Source: Chitinophaga varians
GTDB lineage: Bacteria > Bacteroidota > Bacteroidia > Chitinophagales > Chitinophagaceae
Direction of reading: 5' to 3'
DNA: 64,000 bases
Assembly (NCBI RefSeq): GCF_014529945.1
Contig: NZ_JACVFB010000005.1
Location: forward strand, 248,001 to 312,000
Positions within the stretch are counted from its first letter, which is position 1. Each line of letters begins with the position of its first letter. Shown piece after piece: positions 1-8,584 of the stretch. The translations under genes and the position numbers were made by a program. Under the pieces are notes generated by a model. It saw only the letters and a list, made by a program, of their open reading frames with translations, ran no database searches and was not told where the DNA came from.

Positions 1-1021
1 TTTCGAGGGCAAACCATACAGAATTAACGTTGGTAGCTTTGCTGTCATTGATAAAATCCACGCCTTTTACAGTTGTCACATATTCCATCCGGTGTTCGAG
101 GCTTTTGAAGGAAGCCAGGCTTTCGCGGATTTTTTCCTTTCTAATATCCATGGTTCTGCCTGCAATTGCTGCTGCCATCGAATTATACAGATTGTGTTTC
201 CCTTTTAGCGCCAGGTCATACATCGACATGATGACCGGCTCTCCGTCAACCAGTATTTGCAACTGCTCGTTGGCGATAGAACCGCCTTCTTTCAGTGGTT
301 TCATGATGGTAAAAGGTATTAATGTTGAATAAATGGGTTGCTGCGCCAAATGCTGCATGATCTCCGGATCGTCCATACAATAAACGAAGGCATCTTCTTT
401 TGTCTGGTTCATCGCGATCCTGAACTTGGAGGCTACATAATTTTCCATTTTGTAGTCGTACCGGTCCAGGTGATCAGGCGTAATGTTGAGCAGGATAGCA
501 ACGTTGGGTTTGAATTCCACGATGTCATCCAGCTGAAAGCTGCTGATTTCAATCACATAATACTCCGCCGGTGCGGTTGCCACCTGCCTGGCATAGCTTA
601 CGCCAATGTTGCCGACCATGGCCACGTCCAGTCCTGCCGTTTTGAAAATGTGGTAGGTGAGGGCGGTGGTGGTGCTTTTGCCGTTGCTGCCGGTGATGGC
701 AATAATCTTTTTACCTTTTGAAAAACGGTAGGCCAGTTCAATTTCGGAGATGACGGGTACGCCTTTCTCGCGTACTTTTTTCATCAGCTCGGTTTTTTCA
801 GGGATACCCGGACTTTTGACGATTTCGTCTGATCCCAGTATTATGTCCCACGAGTGATGGCCTTCTTCGAAAGGAATATGGTTTACCGCCAGTTCCTGTT
901 TATAGTTGTCTTTGATAGTGCCGCCTTCAGACACAAAAACATCATACCCTTGCTGTTTTCCCAGCAAAGCTGCTCCTATCCCGCTTTCTCCTGCTCCTAA
1001 TATGATGAGTTTATGCGCCAT
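1..1021 (-). CDS. murD: UDP-N-acetylmuramoyl-L-alanine--D-glutamate ligase MurD (3' part beyond left edge)
   Basis: Cytoplasmic Mur ligase that adds D-glutamate to UDP-MurNAc-L-Ala using ATP. My translation of the minus strand from the ATG at 1021 starts MAHKLIILGAGESG (N-terminal Rossmann-like nucleotide-sugar domain) and carries the Mur ligase P-loop GSNGKSTT near residues 107-114, followed by the central ATPase domain with the expected ITPDHLDRY stretch. About 340 codons are visible of the roughly 450 usual for the family; the C-terminal domain lies outside the window. It follows mraY by 38 nt in the same direction, the usual dcw order, so it is probably co-transcribed. Family assignment is secure; function is inferred from family. 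Confidence 0.95.
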   Translation of the reverse strand, partial: MAHKLIILGAGESGIGAALLGKQQGYDVFVSEGGTIKDNYKQELAVNHIPFEEGHHSWDIILGSDEIVKSPGIPEKTELMKKVREKGVPVISEIELAYRFSKGKKIIAITGSNGKSTTTALTYHIFKTAGLDVAMVGNIGVSYARQVATAPAEYYVIEISSFQLDDIVEFKPNVAILLNITPDHLDRYDYKMENYVASKFRIAMNQTKEDAFVYCMDDPEIMQHLAQQPIYSTLIPFTIMKPLKEGGSIANEQLQILVDGEPVIMSMYDLALKGKHNLYNSMAAAIAGRTMDIRKEKIRESLASFKSLEHRMEYVTTVKGVDFINDSKATNVNSVWFALE

Positions 1022-1059
1022 TTTCGTATATACTTCTTTGTTAGTTTTTTAGTTTTTAA

Positions 1060-2319
1060 TTATCTCATTTTCAGTGTCGCGATCGTAAATACCACACACA
1101 TGATGGTGATGATCCAGAAGCGTACGGATATTTTACTTTCGTGATAGCCGAGTTTCTGATAGTGGTGGTGCAGGGGCGACATTTTCAGGATGCGCCGGCC
1201 TTCACCGTATTTTTTCTTGGTGTATTTGAAGTAAGACACCTGCAGCATGACTGACAGCAGTTCTACGAGGAATACACCGCAGAAGATGGGGATCAGCAGC
1301 TCTTTACGCACGATAAATGCCAGTGCCGCGATGATACCACCCAGTGCCAGGCTGCCGGTATCGCCCATGAATACCTGCGCCGGATAAGCGTTGTACCAGA
1401 GGAAGCCCACACATGCGCCCACAAAGGCGGCGATGAAGATGGACAGTTCACCCAGGTTAGGGATGTACATGATGTTGAGGTACTCCGCAAACTGAATGTT
1501 ACCCGATACATAAGCAAAAATGCCGAGACATATTCCTATGATACCCGACACCCCTGTGGCTAGTCCGTCCAGTCCGTCCGTTATGTTTGCGCCGTTGGAT
1601 ACGGCGGTAATGATAAAGATGACGATCAGGATGTAGACGATGAACGTGTATTTTTCTGCGCCGGGGATCCAGGAAATCAGCTTGGCGTAGTTGAATTCGT
1701 GGTTCTTAACGAACGGGATGGTGGTGATGGGTGTTTTCACATCCGCAAACCGTTGACCATCGCGGGTCACCCTTTCCGGGTGATTGGTGAGGCGTCTTTC
1801 ATAAGGCGCCAGTTTCTGCGTGTTCATCAGCTCACGCGACACTACCACGTCGTTATTGAAATACAGGGTGGTGCCCACGATGAGGCCCAGTCCTATCTGT
1901 CCGAGTATTTTAAAGCGGCCGGCCAGCCCTTCCTTGTTCTTTTTGAAGACTTTAATATAGTCGTCCACGAAACCGATGAGGCCTAACCATACGGTGCAAA
2001 GCAGTACCAGCCAGATATACACATTCGCTACCTGCGCAAACAGGAGGGTAGGGATGATGATGGCTGCGAGGATGATGAGGCCGCCCATGGTAGGGGTGCC
2101 CTTCTTGGTGTTTTCACCCTGAAGGCCCAGCTCGCGGATCGTTTCTCCGATTTGTTTACGCTGCAGGAATCTGATGATACGTTTACCCAATAACAGGGAG
2201 ATGACCAGCGACAGCAACAGGGCCATCGTTACCCGGAAGGTGATAAACTGGAACATACCACCACCCATGATGCTGATCTTAAATTCTGTTTTCAGGTAAT
2301 TTAAAAAATAATATAACAT
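1060..2319 (-). CDS. mraY: Phospho-N-acetylmuramoyl-pentapeptide-transferase MraY
   Basis: Polytopic inner-membrane enzyme that transfers phospho-MurNAc-pentapeptide to undecaprenyl phosphate, giving lipid I. Visible family motifs: TPTMGG (about 75-80), the Mg-binding pair DD (about 119-120) in [14 protein letters not shown] (about 245-252), FMGDTGS, and the His cluster in [11 protein letters not shown] near the C-terminus. There is a roughly 50-residue insert between membrane segments (around 160-210), which I recall in other Bacteroidota MraY. I chose the ATG at 2319 (MLYYFLNYL, 419 aa), which matches the usual family N-terminus; an in-frame ATG at 2352 would add 11 basic residues. It lies between murE (92 nt upstream) and murD. 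Confidence 0.95.
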   Translation of the reverse strand: MLYYFLNYLKTEFKISIMGGGMFQFITFRVTMALLLSLVISLLLGKRIIRFLQRKQIGETIRELGLQGENTKKGTPTMGGLIILAAIIIPTLLFAQVANVYIWLVLLCTVWLGLIGFVDDYIKVFKKNKEGLAGRFKILGQIGLGLIVGTTLYFNNDVVVSRELMNTQKLAPYERRLTNHPERVTRDGQRFADVKTPITTIPFVKNHEFNYAKLISWIPGAEKYTFIVYILIVIFIITAVSNGANITDGLDGLATGVSGIIGICLGIFAYVSGNIQFAEYLNIMYIPNLGELSIFIAAFVGACVGFLWYNAYPAQVFMGDTGSLALGGIIAALAFIVRKELLIPIFCGVFLVELLSVMLQVSYFKYTKKKYGEGRRILKMSPLHHHYQKLGYHESKISVRFWIITIMCVVFTIATLKMR

Positions 2320-2411
2320 ATGTTTTAGTCGGAGCCTCCCCGTCCGCCTCATTTGGACAGGTGGCTTTTAAGTCATTGAGTTATTAAGTATTTAGTTTCG
2401 TTCCGTTAAAA

Positions 2412-3878
2412 TTATTTGTCGAGCAGCCTCATTACTTCTTCCAGCACTTGTTTATCATCGAAGGGATGTTTCACCCCTTTGATTTCCTGGTATTTCTCGT
2501 GTCCTTTTCCGGCTACGAGGATGATGTCTTCTTTTCCGGCGAGGGTTACGGCTGTTTTGATCGCTTCCCTGCGGTCGGTAATGGAGATCACTCTTTTTTT
2601 CAGGTGTACCGGCACCCCTGCTTCCATTTCGCGGATAATCGCTTCCGGTTCTTCGGAGCGGGGATTATCGGAAGTGAAGATGACCCGGTCGCTGCTGTCT
2701 GTTGCTACCGCTGCCATGACAGGCCTTTTAGCCGTATCACGGTCGCCGCCGCAGCCTACCACTGTGATGACCTGTTCATGTCCTTTGCGCAGGTTTTTGA
2801 TGGTGGCCAGCACGTTTTTCAGGGCATCAGGTGTGTGGGCGTAGTCCACAATAGCGATGATCTGGTCGTGTGCAGACACGATATAGTCGAAGCGGCCTTC
2901 CGCGCCCTGGATATTACTGAGGGCGCGCAGCACCGTGGCTTTGTCCTGTCCCAGCAATACAGCTGCACCGTATACTGCCAGCAGGTTGTAGGCGTTAAAC
3001 TCACCGATCAGGCGGAAGTGCACTTCCGTGTCGCCCACCTGCATGATCAGTCCGGTGAGATTGTTTTCCAGGATTTTACCCTTGAAATCAGCCAGTGTAC
3101 GCAGACTATAAGTGGCCTTGCGGGCTTTGGTGTTTTGCAGCATCACCATGCCTCTTTTGTCGTCGAGGTTGGTGAGGGCAAAAGCGGTGGCCGGCAGGTT
3201 GTCAAAGAATGCTTTTTTTACCCGGATGTATTCATCAAATGTTTTGTGATAATCCAGGTGATCATGGGTGATATTGCTGAAGATGCCGCCGGCGAATTTC
3301 AGTCCCGCCACCCGTTGCTGATGGATCGCATGGGAGCTCACTTCCATGAAGGCATACAGGCATCCTTCCTCTACCATCCGGGCCAGCAGTGCGTTGAGGC
3401 TGATGGGGTCCGGGGTGGTGTGGGTAGATGGTATCACGGCATCGCCTATCTGGTTTTGCACGGTGGACAGCAGTCCGCAGTGATAGCCCAGTTGAGAGAA
3501 CAAACGGAACAGGATGGTGGCGATGGTTGTTTTTCCGTTGGTACCGGTTACGCCTACCAGCTGTAGTTTGTGGGAAGGGTTATCATAGAAGTTGCCTGCT
3601 ATGATGCCGCTTGCCTGGGCGCTGTTGTCTGCCTGTACATAGGTGACGGTGTCCAGCAGCACTTCCGGCATGGTTTCACAGATGACGGCTGCAGCTCCCT
3701 GTGCGATGGCTTTGTCGATGTACTGATGGCCATCGGTGTGTACTCCTTTCACGGCAATGAAGGCATCGCCGGGTCCTACGGACCTGGAATCAATAGCGGG
3801 CGCGTTCACGGTGATATCGGTATTACCGTGTACGGCCCTGATGCCTACATTGTATAATATGTCGCGCAGCGTCTTCAT
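2412..3878 (-). CDS. murE: UDP-N-acetylmuramoyl-tripeptide synthetase MurE, meso-DAP type
   Basis: Cytoplasmic Mur ligase that adds the third peptide residue to UDP-MurNAc-L-Ala-D-Glu. The 488-aa product has the P-loop GVTGTNGKTT (109-118), a lysine pair at 221-222 where the family carries its carbamylated Lys, and DNPR at 404-407. DNPR is the recognition motif of enzymes adding meso-diaminopimelate, so Gram-negative type peptidoglycan is inferred. Its ATG directly follows the TAG of ftsI (TAG then ATG with no gap), which suggests translational coupling. No separate promoter is evident. Confidence 0.96.
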   Translation of the reverse strand: MKTLRDILYNVGIRAVHGNTDITVNAPAIDSRSVGPGDAFIAVKGVHTDGHQYIDKAIAQGAAAVICETMPEVLLDTVTYVQADNSAQASGIIAGNFYDNPSHKLQLVGVTGTNGKTTIATILFRLFSQLGYHCGLLSTVQNQIGDAVIPSTHTTPDPISLNALLARMVEEGCLYAFMEVSSHAIHQQRVAGLKFAGGIFSNITHDHLDYHKTFDEYIRVKKAFFDNLPATAFALTNLDDKRGMVMLQNTKARKATYSLRTLADFKGKILENNLTGLIMQVGDTEVHFRLIGEFNAYNLLAVYGAAVLLGQDKATVLRALSNIQGAEGRFDYIVSAHDQIIAIVDYAHTPDALKNVLATIKNLRKGHEQVITVVGCGGDRDTAKRPVMAAVATDSSDRVIFTSDNPRSEEPEAIIREMEAGVPVHLKKRVISITDRREAIKTAVTLAGKEDIILVAGKGHEKYQEIKGVKHPFDDKQVLEEVMRLLDK

Positions 3879-5984
3879 CTAGCTCAGTTCTATTACGATA
3901 GTTTGTTCGTTTCCTATTTTGGTGCCACCGGGGAGTGATTGTGTTTTCACTTTACCGGCGCCTTTTACCACTACGCGCAGTCCTGCATTTTCGAGCAGGT
4001 ACAGTGCGTCTTTGAGTCCCATTCCCGTTACATTGGGCACGGCGCCTTTCGCCTGGGAGAGCTGTTGGAAGCTTACTTTCCGGTTGCTCACGCTGGGGCT
4101 TACCCAGCTGTTATTGGCGATCGTGCCGCTGATGGGCATCTGCAGGGTTTTAAGTATCTGTTTCCATTCGCCGCCTTTTCCGTTTTTCAGGGCCAGGAGG
4201 GTGTCCAGTTGTACGTTTGCCTGCATGGGTTTCTGTTTTTCCACAGCGATGGCATAGAGTTTATCAGCCACTTCGCGGAACACAGGGCCTGCCACGTTAG
4301 CGCCATAAAAGCGCAGGGCATGCGGTTTATTTCTGATCACCACCACACAGGTGTACTGTGGGTCATTAGCGGGGAAGTACCCTGCAAATGAGGATTGGTA
4401 GATCTTGTCGGCATAACCGCGGCTGCCGTTGGCCACCAGGGCGGTACCGGTTTTAGCTGCGAAGCTGTAATAGGGGTTGGCCAGTTTTCTGGCGGTGCCG
4501 TCTATTGCCACTCCTTCGAGCATGGACTGTACCTGCTTCAGGGTACTGTTGGTGCAGATGCTGTCCAGCAGTACGGTGGGCTCAAACTGTTTAACTACCT
4601 GGCCATATTCCTGTATGGAGTTGACGAGGTAGGGTTTCATCATTTTACCGTTGTTGGCCACTGCATTGTATAGCATACAGGTTTGCAGCGGGCTTATCAG
4701 CACTTCATACCCGAAAGCCATCCAGGGCAGTGACGTGTTGCTCCATGTTTTGGAGCTGGTGGTTTTAATCACCGGATGGCCTTCCCCCACCAGGTCGATG
4801 CCCGTGTTCTGGTCGAGCCTGAGTTTTTTCAGGTTTGCCACGAACTTGTTGGGCTGTCTGCCATAATGTTGGACGGCCAGTTTAGCCATTGCCACATTGG
4901 AGCTGAGCTCAAATGCGTGTTTGATGGTCACGTTCTGGGGGCCGGGATGCGGTTCGGAATCGAATACCGTTCTGCGTCCAACCTGCCAGCGTCCGCCGTC
5001 CATGTTGACCATCGTGTTCATGGAGGCGTATTTATCTTCCAGCACAGAGATGACGGTGGCCAGTTTAAAAGTGGAACCTGGTTCGCCTACCTGCAGTGCA
5101 TAGTTCATATCTTCCCAGTAGCTGCCATCTGTTTGTCTGCCCAGATTGGCGATCGCTTTGATTTTTCCTGTTTTCACTTCCATCAGGATACAGGTACCGT
5201 GGACTGCTTCATTTTGCACCATCATGTTCATGAGGGCTGTTTCCACGATGTCCTGCATGTTTACGTCGAGGGTGGTCACCACATCGCGGCCGTTTTCCGG
5301 TTCGATGTCATATCCTTCCACGGGAACGTATGTACCACCGGCGATGCGGCGCATGAGCCTTTTACCGGTCACCCCTTTCAGGTATTCGTTATAGGTCCTT
5401 TCCAGTCCTACGCTCTGCGAGTTTTCGCGGGGCAGTCCGATGGTCCTGTTGGCCAGCAGTTTAAAGGGGTTGATGCGTTTGCTTTTGCTTTCCGCGATCA
5501 TACCGCCTTTGTTTTTGCCGAGGCGGAACATGGGGAAGGCGCGCATTTGCTGGTACTGGTTAAAGGGCACGTTTCTTTTTAGGAGAAAATAGCGGTCCTT
5601 TGATTTGTAGCCTTCCTGAAGCATATCTGCATAAGCGGCTTTGCTGCGGTCGCCGAACATCTGGGAGAGGGACAGGGACAGGGAGTCGAGATTTTCCCGG
5701 AACACTTTCCCTTTTTTGTCCCGCAGGCCGTCGGCTGCGAAGTCTATCCGTATATCAAAATACGGGATGGAGGTAGACAGCATTCTGCCTTCCTCCGAAT
5801 AGATGGTGCCTCTTTCCGCGTCGAGCGCTACGTAGCCGGTGTGCAGGCTGTCAGCCATATTGCGCCAATAGCTGCCTTTCACGTTTTGGATGTAAAAGAC
5901 TTTTGCCAGGATGGCGACGCCGAAGAGCGCCATGCCGATCAGGCACAAATACACTCGCCACAATATGTCTTTTTTTACGTCCAC
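3879..5984 (-). CDS. ftsI: Division transpeptidase FtsI (class B penicillin-binding protein) with C-terminal PASTA domain
   Basis: Septal peptidoglycan transpeptidase (PBP3 family), anchored in the inner membrane with its catalytic domain in the periplasm. The 701-aa product has an N-terminal membrane segment (about 11-30), a PBP dimerisation domain (about 50-230) and a transpeptidase domain with all three active-site motifs: S304-T-F-K307, S361-S-N363 and K511-T-G513. A PASTA domain occupies about 640-701 (PNVTGMGLKDAL onward); PASTA is typical of Gram-positive PBPs but I recall it on Bacteroidota FtsI as well. It is adjacent to murE with zero spacing. A 212-nt gap containing a nested inverted repeat separates it from ftsL. 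Confidence 0.94.
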   Translation of the reverse strand: MDVKKDILWRVYLCLIGMALFGVAILAKVFYIQNVKGSYWRNMADSLHTGYVALDAERGTIYSEEGRMLSTSIPYFDIRIDFAADGLRDKKGKVFRENLDSLSLSLSQMFGDRSKAAYADMLQEGYKSKDRYFLLKRNVPFNQYQQMRAFPMFRLGKNKGGMIAESKSKRINPFKLLANRTIGLPRENSQSVGLERTYNEYLKGVTGKRLMRRIAGGTYVPVEGYDIEPENGRDVVTTLDVNMQDIVETALMNMMVQNEAVHGTCILMEVKTGKIKAIANLGRQTDGSYWEDMNYALQVGEPGSTFKLATVISVLEDKYASMNTMVNMDGGRWQVGRRTVFDSEPHPGPQNVTIKHAFELSSNVAMAKLAVQHYGRQPNKFVANLKKLRLDQNTGIDLVGEGHPVIKTTSSKTWSNTSLPWMAFGYEVLISPLQTCMLYNAVANNGKMMKPYLVNSIQEYGQVVKQFEPTVLLDSICTNSTLKQVQSMLEGVAIDGTARKLANPYYSFAAKTGTALVANGSRGYADKIYQSSFAGYFPANDPQYTCVVVIRNKPHALRFYGANVAGPVFREVADKLYAIAVEKQKPMQANVQLDTLLALKNGKGGEWKQILKTLQMPISGTIANNSWVSPSVSNRKVSFQQLSQAKGAVPNVTGMGLKDALYLLENAGLRVVVKGAGKVKTQSLPGGTKIGNEQTIVIELS

Positions 5985-6004
5985 GTTCCGGCTGTTTAGC
6001 TTTA

Positions 6005-6066
6005 AGCTTTTAGCGGTATAACTTCCAGGGTTTTAGTTGCCGGGAAAGCGACTAAGGCTAAAAGCT
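6005..6066. repeat. Nested inverted repeat between ftsL and ftsI
   Basis: Perfect 10-nt outer arms AGCTTTTAGC (6005-6014) and GCTAAAAGCT (6057-6066) enclose an inner hairpin TTAGTTGC (6033-6040) / GCGACTAA (6048-6055) with one wobble pair. A related word, AGCTAAAA, recurs about 10 nt further on. The element sits inside the dcw cluster in the 212-nt ftsL-ftsI gap and has no T-run, so a terminator role is doubtful. Its architecture resembles the nested repeats at 16300, 20245, 57093 and 60828. Confidence 0.6.
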
Positions 6067-6196
6067 AAGGGCCAAGAGCTAAAAAAGATACCTGACGCTG
6101 GCTGCTATTTATATGAGATGCTTGCCATTTGTTTTTACCAGCATCCCCGTCCTGTAATTGTTTCAGGCGGGCAGCATCAGGTACCAGTATTGAATG

Positions 6197-6577
6197 TTAT
6201 TTTTCGTTTTCTTTTTTCAACACTATTTTCTGTGGAGGGGAGCTGAGTTGTTTAAGGCCCAGTTGCTCTACAGATTTGCTGACTTCACTCATTTTGCTGC
6301 GAAACATGAGCTCACTCTTCACGTTGATGTATTCCCACTTAAGCTCTTTTATTTCTTTGCCAAGCTGATTAATGCGGCGTATTTTTTTTTCAGCGAGGTG
6401 GCTGTTAGCGATATAGATCAATGCCAGAACAGCGAGGAAGCCGATATAGGGCAGGTTTTGTACCAACGCTCTGTAGTTGATACGGAGCCGCCATTCCCTT
6501 TTCGGTTCTTTCACCGGTGTACTTTCGGTACCGGTAGGTTCTTCCTGGTTTGTTTCTATAACTTCTTCCTGCAACAC
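6197..6577 (-). CDS. ftsL: FtsL-like cell division protein
   Basis: Small bitopic membrane protein of 126 aa: a charged cytoplasmic N-terminus of about 42 residues, one hydrophobic segment (about 43-60, LPYIGFLAVLALIYIANSH) and a charged, heptad-like periplasmic tail rich in Lys, Glu and Leu that could form a coiled coil. Sequence similarity to characterised FtsL is low, as usual in this family; the call rests on size, topology and position between rsmH and ftsI. FtsL would form the FtsQLB-type complex that activates septal synthesis. The 103-nt gap upstream holds three tandem TAGGA units (6641-6655) of unknown meaning. Confidence 0.8.
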   Translation of the reverse strand: MLQEEVIETNQEEPTGTESTPVKEPKREWRLRINYRALVQNLPYIGFLAVLALIYIANSHLAEKKIRRINQLGKEIKELKWEYINVKSELMFRSKMSEVSKSVEQLGLKQLSSPPQKIVLKKENEK

Positions 6578-6680
6578 GCGCTATGCTTTTTTAATAAATT
6601 GACAATATAAAATTGAAAAGCAAATCACAACAGATGTGTATAGGATAGGATAGGAGCTGGATGATAGGGTATTAACCGTA

Positions 6681-7592
6681 TCATGCTGTTTTTTCGGCCA
6701 CCCGCAGTTTTGCGCTTCTCGATCTGCCGTTGAGCTTTAGTTCTGCATCGCTGGCGGTTACCGGTTTTTTTGTGATTAATCTGAACAATTTAGGGGGTGT
6801 TTCCTTTCCAAACGGATCTTCCGGTGCTTCCTCGAAACTGCCTGTCTTCATAAAATTCTTTACCAGCCTGTCTTCCAGCGAGTGGAAGGTAATGATGGCC
6901 ACTCTCCCTCCTGGTTTTAACACATTGGCGGACTGGGTGAGCAAATCTTTTAAGGCGCCCAGTTCATCGTTGACGGCTATTCTTAGTGCCTGAAACACCT
7001 GTGCGAGGTATTTCTGCGGGTTGCCTTTTACGATGGGCTGGATCACGGATTTAAATTCCGCGATGGTGCGCATGGGGTGTGTTTTTCTTTGCCGTACAAT
7101 GGTTTGTGCCAGGGTTTTGGCGTTGGTCACTTCTCCATATTCCTGGAACAGGAGTTGTAACCGGGCTTCGCCCCAGGTGGCCAGAATCTGGGCCGCAGTG
7201 AGGGTAGTCCGGGTGTCCATCCGCATGTCCAGATCGCCGTTAAAGCGGATGCTGAATCCTCTTTCGGCGGTATCGAACTGGTGTGAAGACACGCCCAGAT
7301 CTGCCAGTATGCCGTCTACCTGTTCCGCTTTATGTAACTTCAGAAAACGTTGCAGGTGCCGGAAATTTTGTTGTACAAATGTTACACGGTCATCGATGAT
7401 TCGGTTACGGTATGCATCCTCATCCTGATCAAATACAATCAGTCGTCCTTTTTCGCCCAGTTTCTCCAGTATGGCCCGGGAATGTCCTCCGCCTCCAAAC
7501 GTGGCGTCCACATAGGTCCCTTCCGGGTTAATGTGTAACAGCTCCGTTGTCTCCTGCAGCAGAACGGGTAGGTGATATTGTTGTTCGCCCAT
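6681..7592 (-). CDS. rsmH: 16S rRNA (cytosine1402-N4)-methyltransferase RsmH (MraW)
   Basis: SAM-dependent methyltransferase for N4 of C1402 in 16S rRNA. The 303-aa product has the SAM-binding loop VDATFGGGGHS (28-38), the family block DLGVSSHQFD (about 97-106) and GFSIRFNGDLDMRM, plus the C-terminal ITFHSLEDR motif. Length and architecture match the family. It starts 11 nt after the mraZ stop, so the two are almost certainly one transcriptional unit at the head of the dcw cluster. Confidence 0.97.
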   Translation of the reverse strand: MGEQQYHLPVLLQETTELLHINPEGTYVDATFGGGGHSRAILEKLGEKGRLIVFDQDEDAYRNRIIDDRVTFVQQNFRHLQRFLKLHKAEQVDGILADLGVSSHQFDTAERGFSIRFNGDLDMRMDTRTTLTAAQILATWGEARLQLLFQEYGEVTNAKTLAQTIVRQRKTHPMRTIAEFKSVIQPIVKGNPQKYLAQVFQALRIAVNDELGALKDLLTQSANVLKPGGRVAIITFHSLEDRLVKNFMKTGSFEEAPEDPFGKETPPKLFRLITKKPVTASDAELKLNGRSRSAKLRVAEKTA

Positions 7593-7603
7593 ATTGCTCC
7601 AGT

Positions 7604-8071
7604 TTAAATTGAAATGTTGTTGTCTCCTCCTCCCATTACCTGTTGAGCCAGATCACTGAAGGCCCCTGGTGAGAAATTTTCAAAGAACTCCTGGTATTTA
7701 CCTTTATCCCAGATCTCGATTTTATTGGATGCTGCTGCCAGCACAATGTCTTTTTCCATGTTTGCGTACGACAGCAGGTTTTTCGGTACCAGCAGTCTTC
7801 CTGCGCTGTCCAGTTCCAGAATGGTCGCCCCATTGAGGAAGTAGCGCCTAAATTCCCGCACTTTCGGGTCAAAATCGTTCAGCTTGCTGATACGTTCGAA
7901 AATGGGCTGCCACTCGTTCATGGGATACAGTGACAAACATTTTTCAAAGCCTCTGTTGATGACAAACTGTCCCCCGGCGGCTTCTGACAACTGCTTTTTG
8001 AATCCGGCAGGTAACAGAAAACGTCCTTTTGCGTCCAGCGTAGCCTCATATTCGCCTAGAAAACCTGTCAT
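7604..8071 (-). CDS. mraZ: Transcriptional regulator MraZ
   Basis: Ring-forming DNA-binding protein with two AbrB-like swapped-hairpin domains, first gene of the dcw cluster. The repeats are visible as DAKGRFLLP near the N-terminus and DSAGRLLVP in the middle. I chose the ATG at 8071 (MTGFLGEYEATLDAKG, 155 aa), which fits the family N-terminus; an in-frame ATG at 8110 would add 13 unrelated residues. In other bacteria MraZ binds direct repeats upstream of its own gene and represses the cluster; I could not define such boxes here. Confidence 0.93.
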   Translation of the reverse strand: MTGFLGEYEATLDAKGRFLLPAGFKKQLSEAAGGQFVINRGFEKCLSLYPMNEWQPIFERISKLNDFDPKVREFRRYFLNGATILELDSAGRLLVPKNLLSYANMEKDIVLAAASNKIEIWDKGKYQEFFENFSPGAFSDLAQQVMGGGDNNISI

Positions 8072-8158
8072 ACCATGGGGCAAAGTACTTGAAAAACCAT
8101 TTTCTAACACAAAATAACACTTTTTCCCACTTTTTAACGAAAAAATACTTTATAAATT

Positions 8159-8248
8159 TTTTCCACAGGAGAACATGGCCTGCCGCAGCGGGTTTGGACC
8201 ACCTTTATGCACCTTTTTTGCGCAAGGGATATCAGATGGTGTGGATAA
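8159..8248. promoter_or_regulatory. DnaA-box-like sites upstream of mraZ
   Basis: TGTGGATAA at 8240-8248 is the exact complement of the DnaA box TTATCCACA. TTTTCCACA at 8159-8167 differs by one base. Both lie within 180 nt of the mraZ start. A role in coupling dcw expression to DnaA is inference; two boxes can occur by chance. Confidence 0.3.
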
Positions 8249-8566
8249 TGTGTGAATATGTGTTAATATCGTGTGTGTAACCTGTTAAAAACGCAACAGG
8301 ACTGATATTGCCAGGGGTAAAATGACTGCAGCTTTTTTTCAGCAACGCGAATGAATGTTTTTTTTACAAATAGGATTAAATTATAATTCGATACCTCTGC
8401 GCTGATATTTTTTTGACAATATCCGGCGGTTTTTTATTTTCGGCAGGTAAGCGGCAAAAGGAATCATTTCTTCGGTAAAATGTCCCGACTCAGCGATTTA
8501 ACGGCCTCTTTTGCAAAATTTTAACAGCAATGAAAATCTCTTCGCCTTACATTTACATTTAATTCT

Positions 8567-8574
8567 TAATTTTG
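8567..8574 (+). promoter_or_regulatory. Candidate -7 promoter element for bamD
   Basis: TAATTTTG matches the Bacteroidota -7 consensus TAnnTTTG exactly. A TTCG at 8541-8544 is a weak -33 candidate with a 22-nt spacer. The predicted transcription start would lie only a few bases before the ATG at 8585, implying a nearly leaderless mRNA, so the true promoter may be further upstream. Confidence 0.4.
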
Positions 8575-8584
8575 CCACTCTTTT

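Larger units (their letters stand above)
8072..8584. other. 513-nt divergent intergenic region between mraZ and bamD
   Basis: No coding potential recognised. It is AT-rich and must hold the outward promoters for the dcw cluster (minus) and bamD (plus). Visible features: a perfect DnaA-box sequence at 8240-8248, a one-mismatch box at 8159-8167, and a -7-like element next to bamD. I found no exact TAnnTTTG element on the minus strand close to mraZ. Confidence 0.6.

Noticed and set aside
2448-3566. 372-codon plus-strand frame opposite murE
   Set aside because: Antisense to a highly conserved Mur ligase; no domain pattern.
6641-6655. Three tandem TAGGA units upstream of ftsL
   Set aside because: Too few units to support phase variation, and no promoter spacing visible; noted only.
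8072-8584. Possible replication origin because of DnaA boxes
   Set aside because: Only two boxes, and no dnaA, dnaN or other origin-linked genes nearby; the dcw promoter context is a simpler setting.
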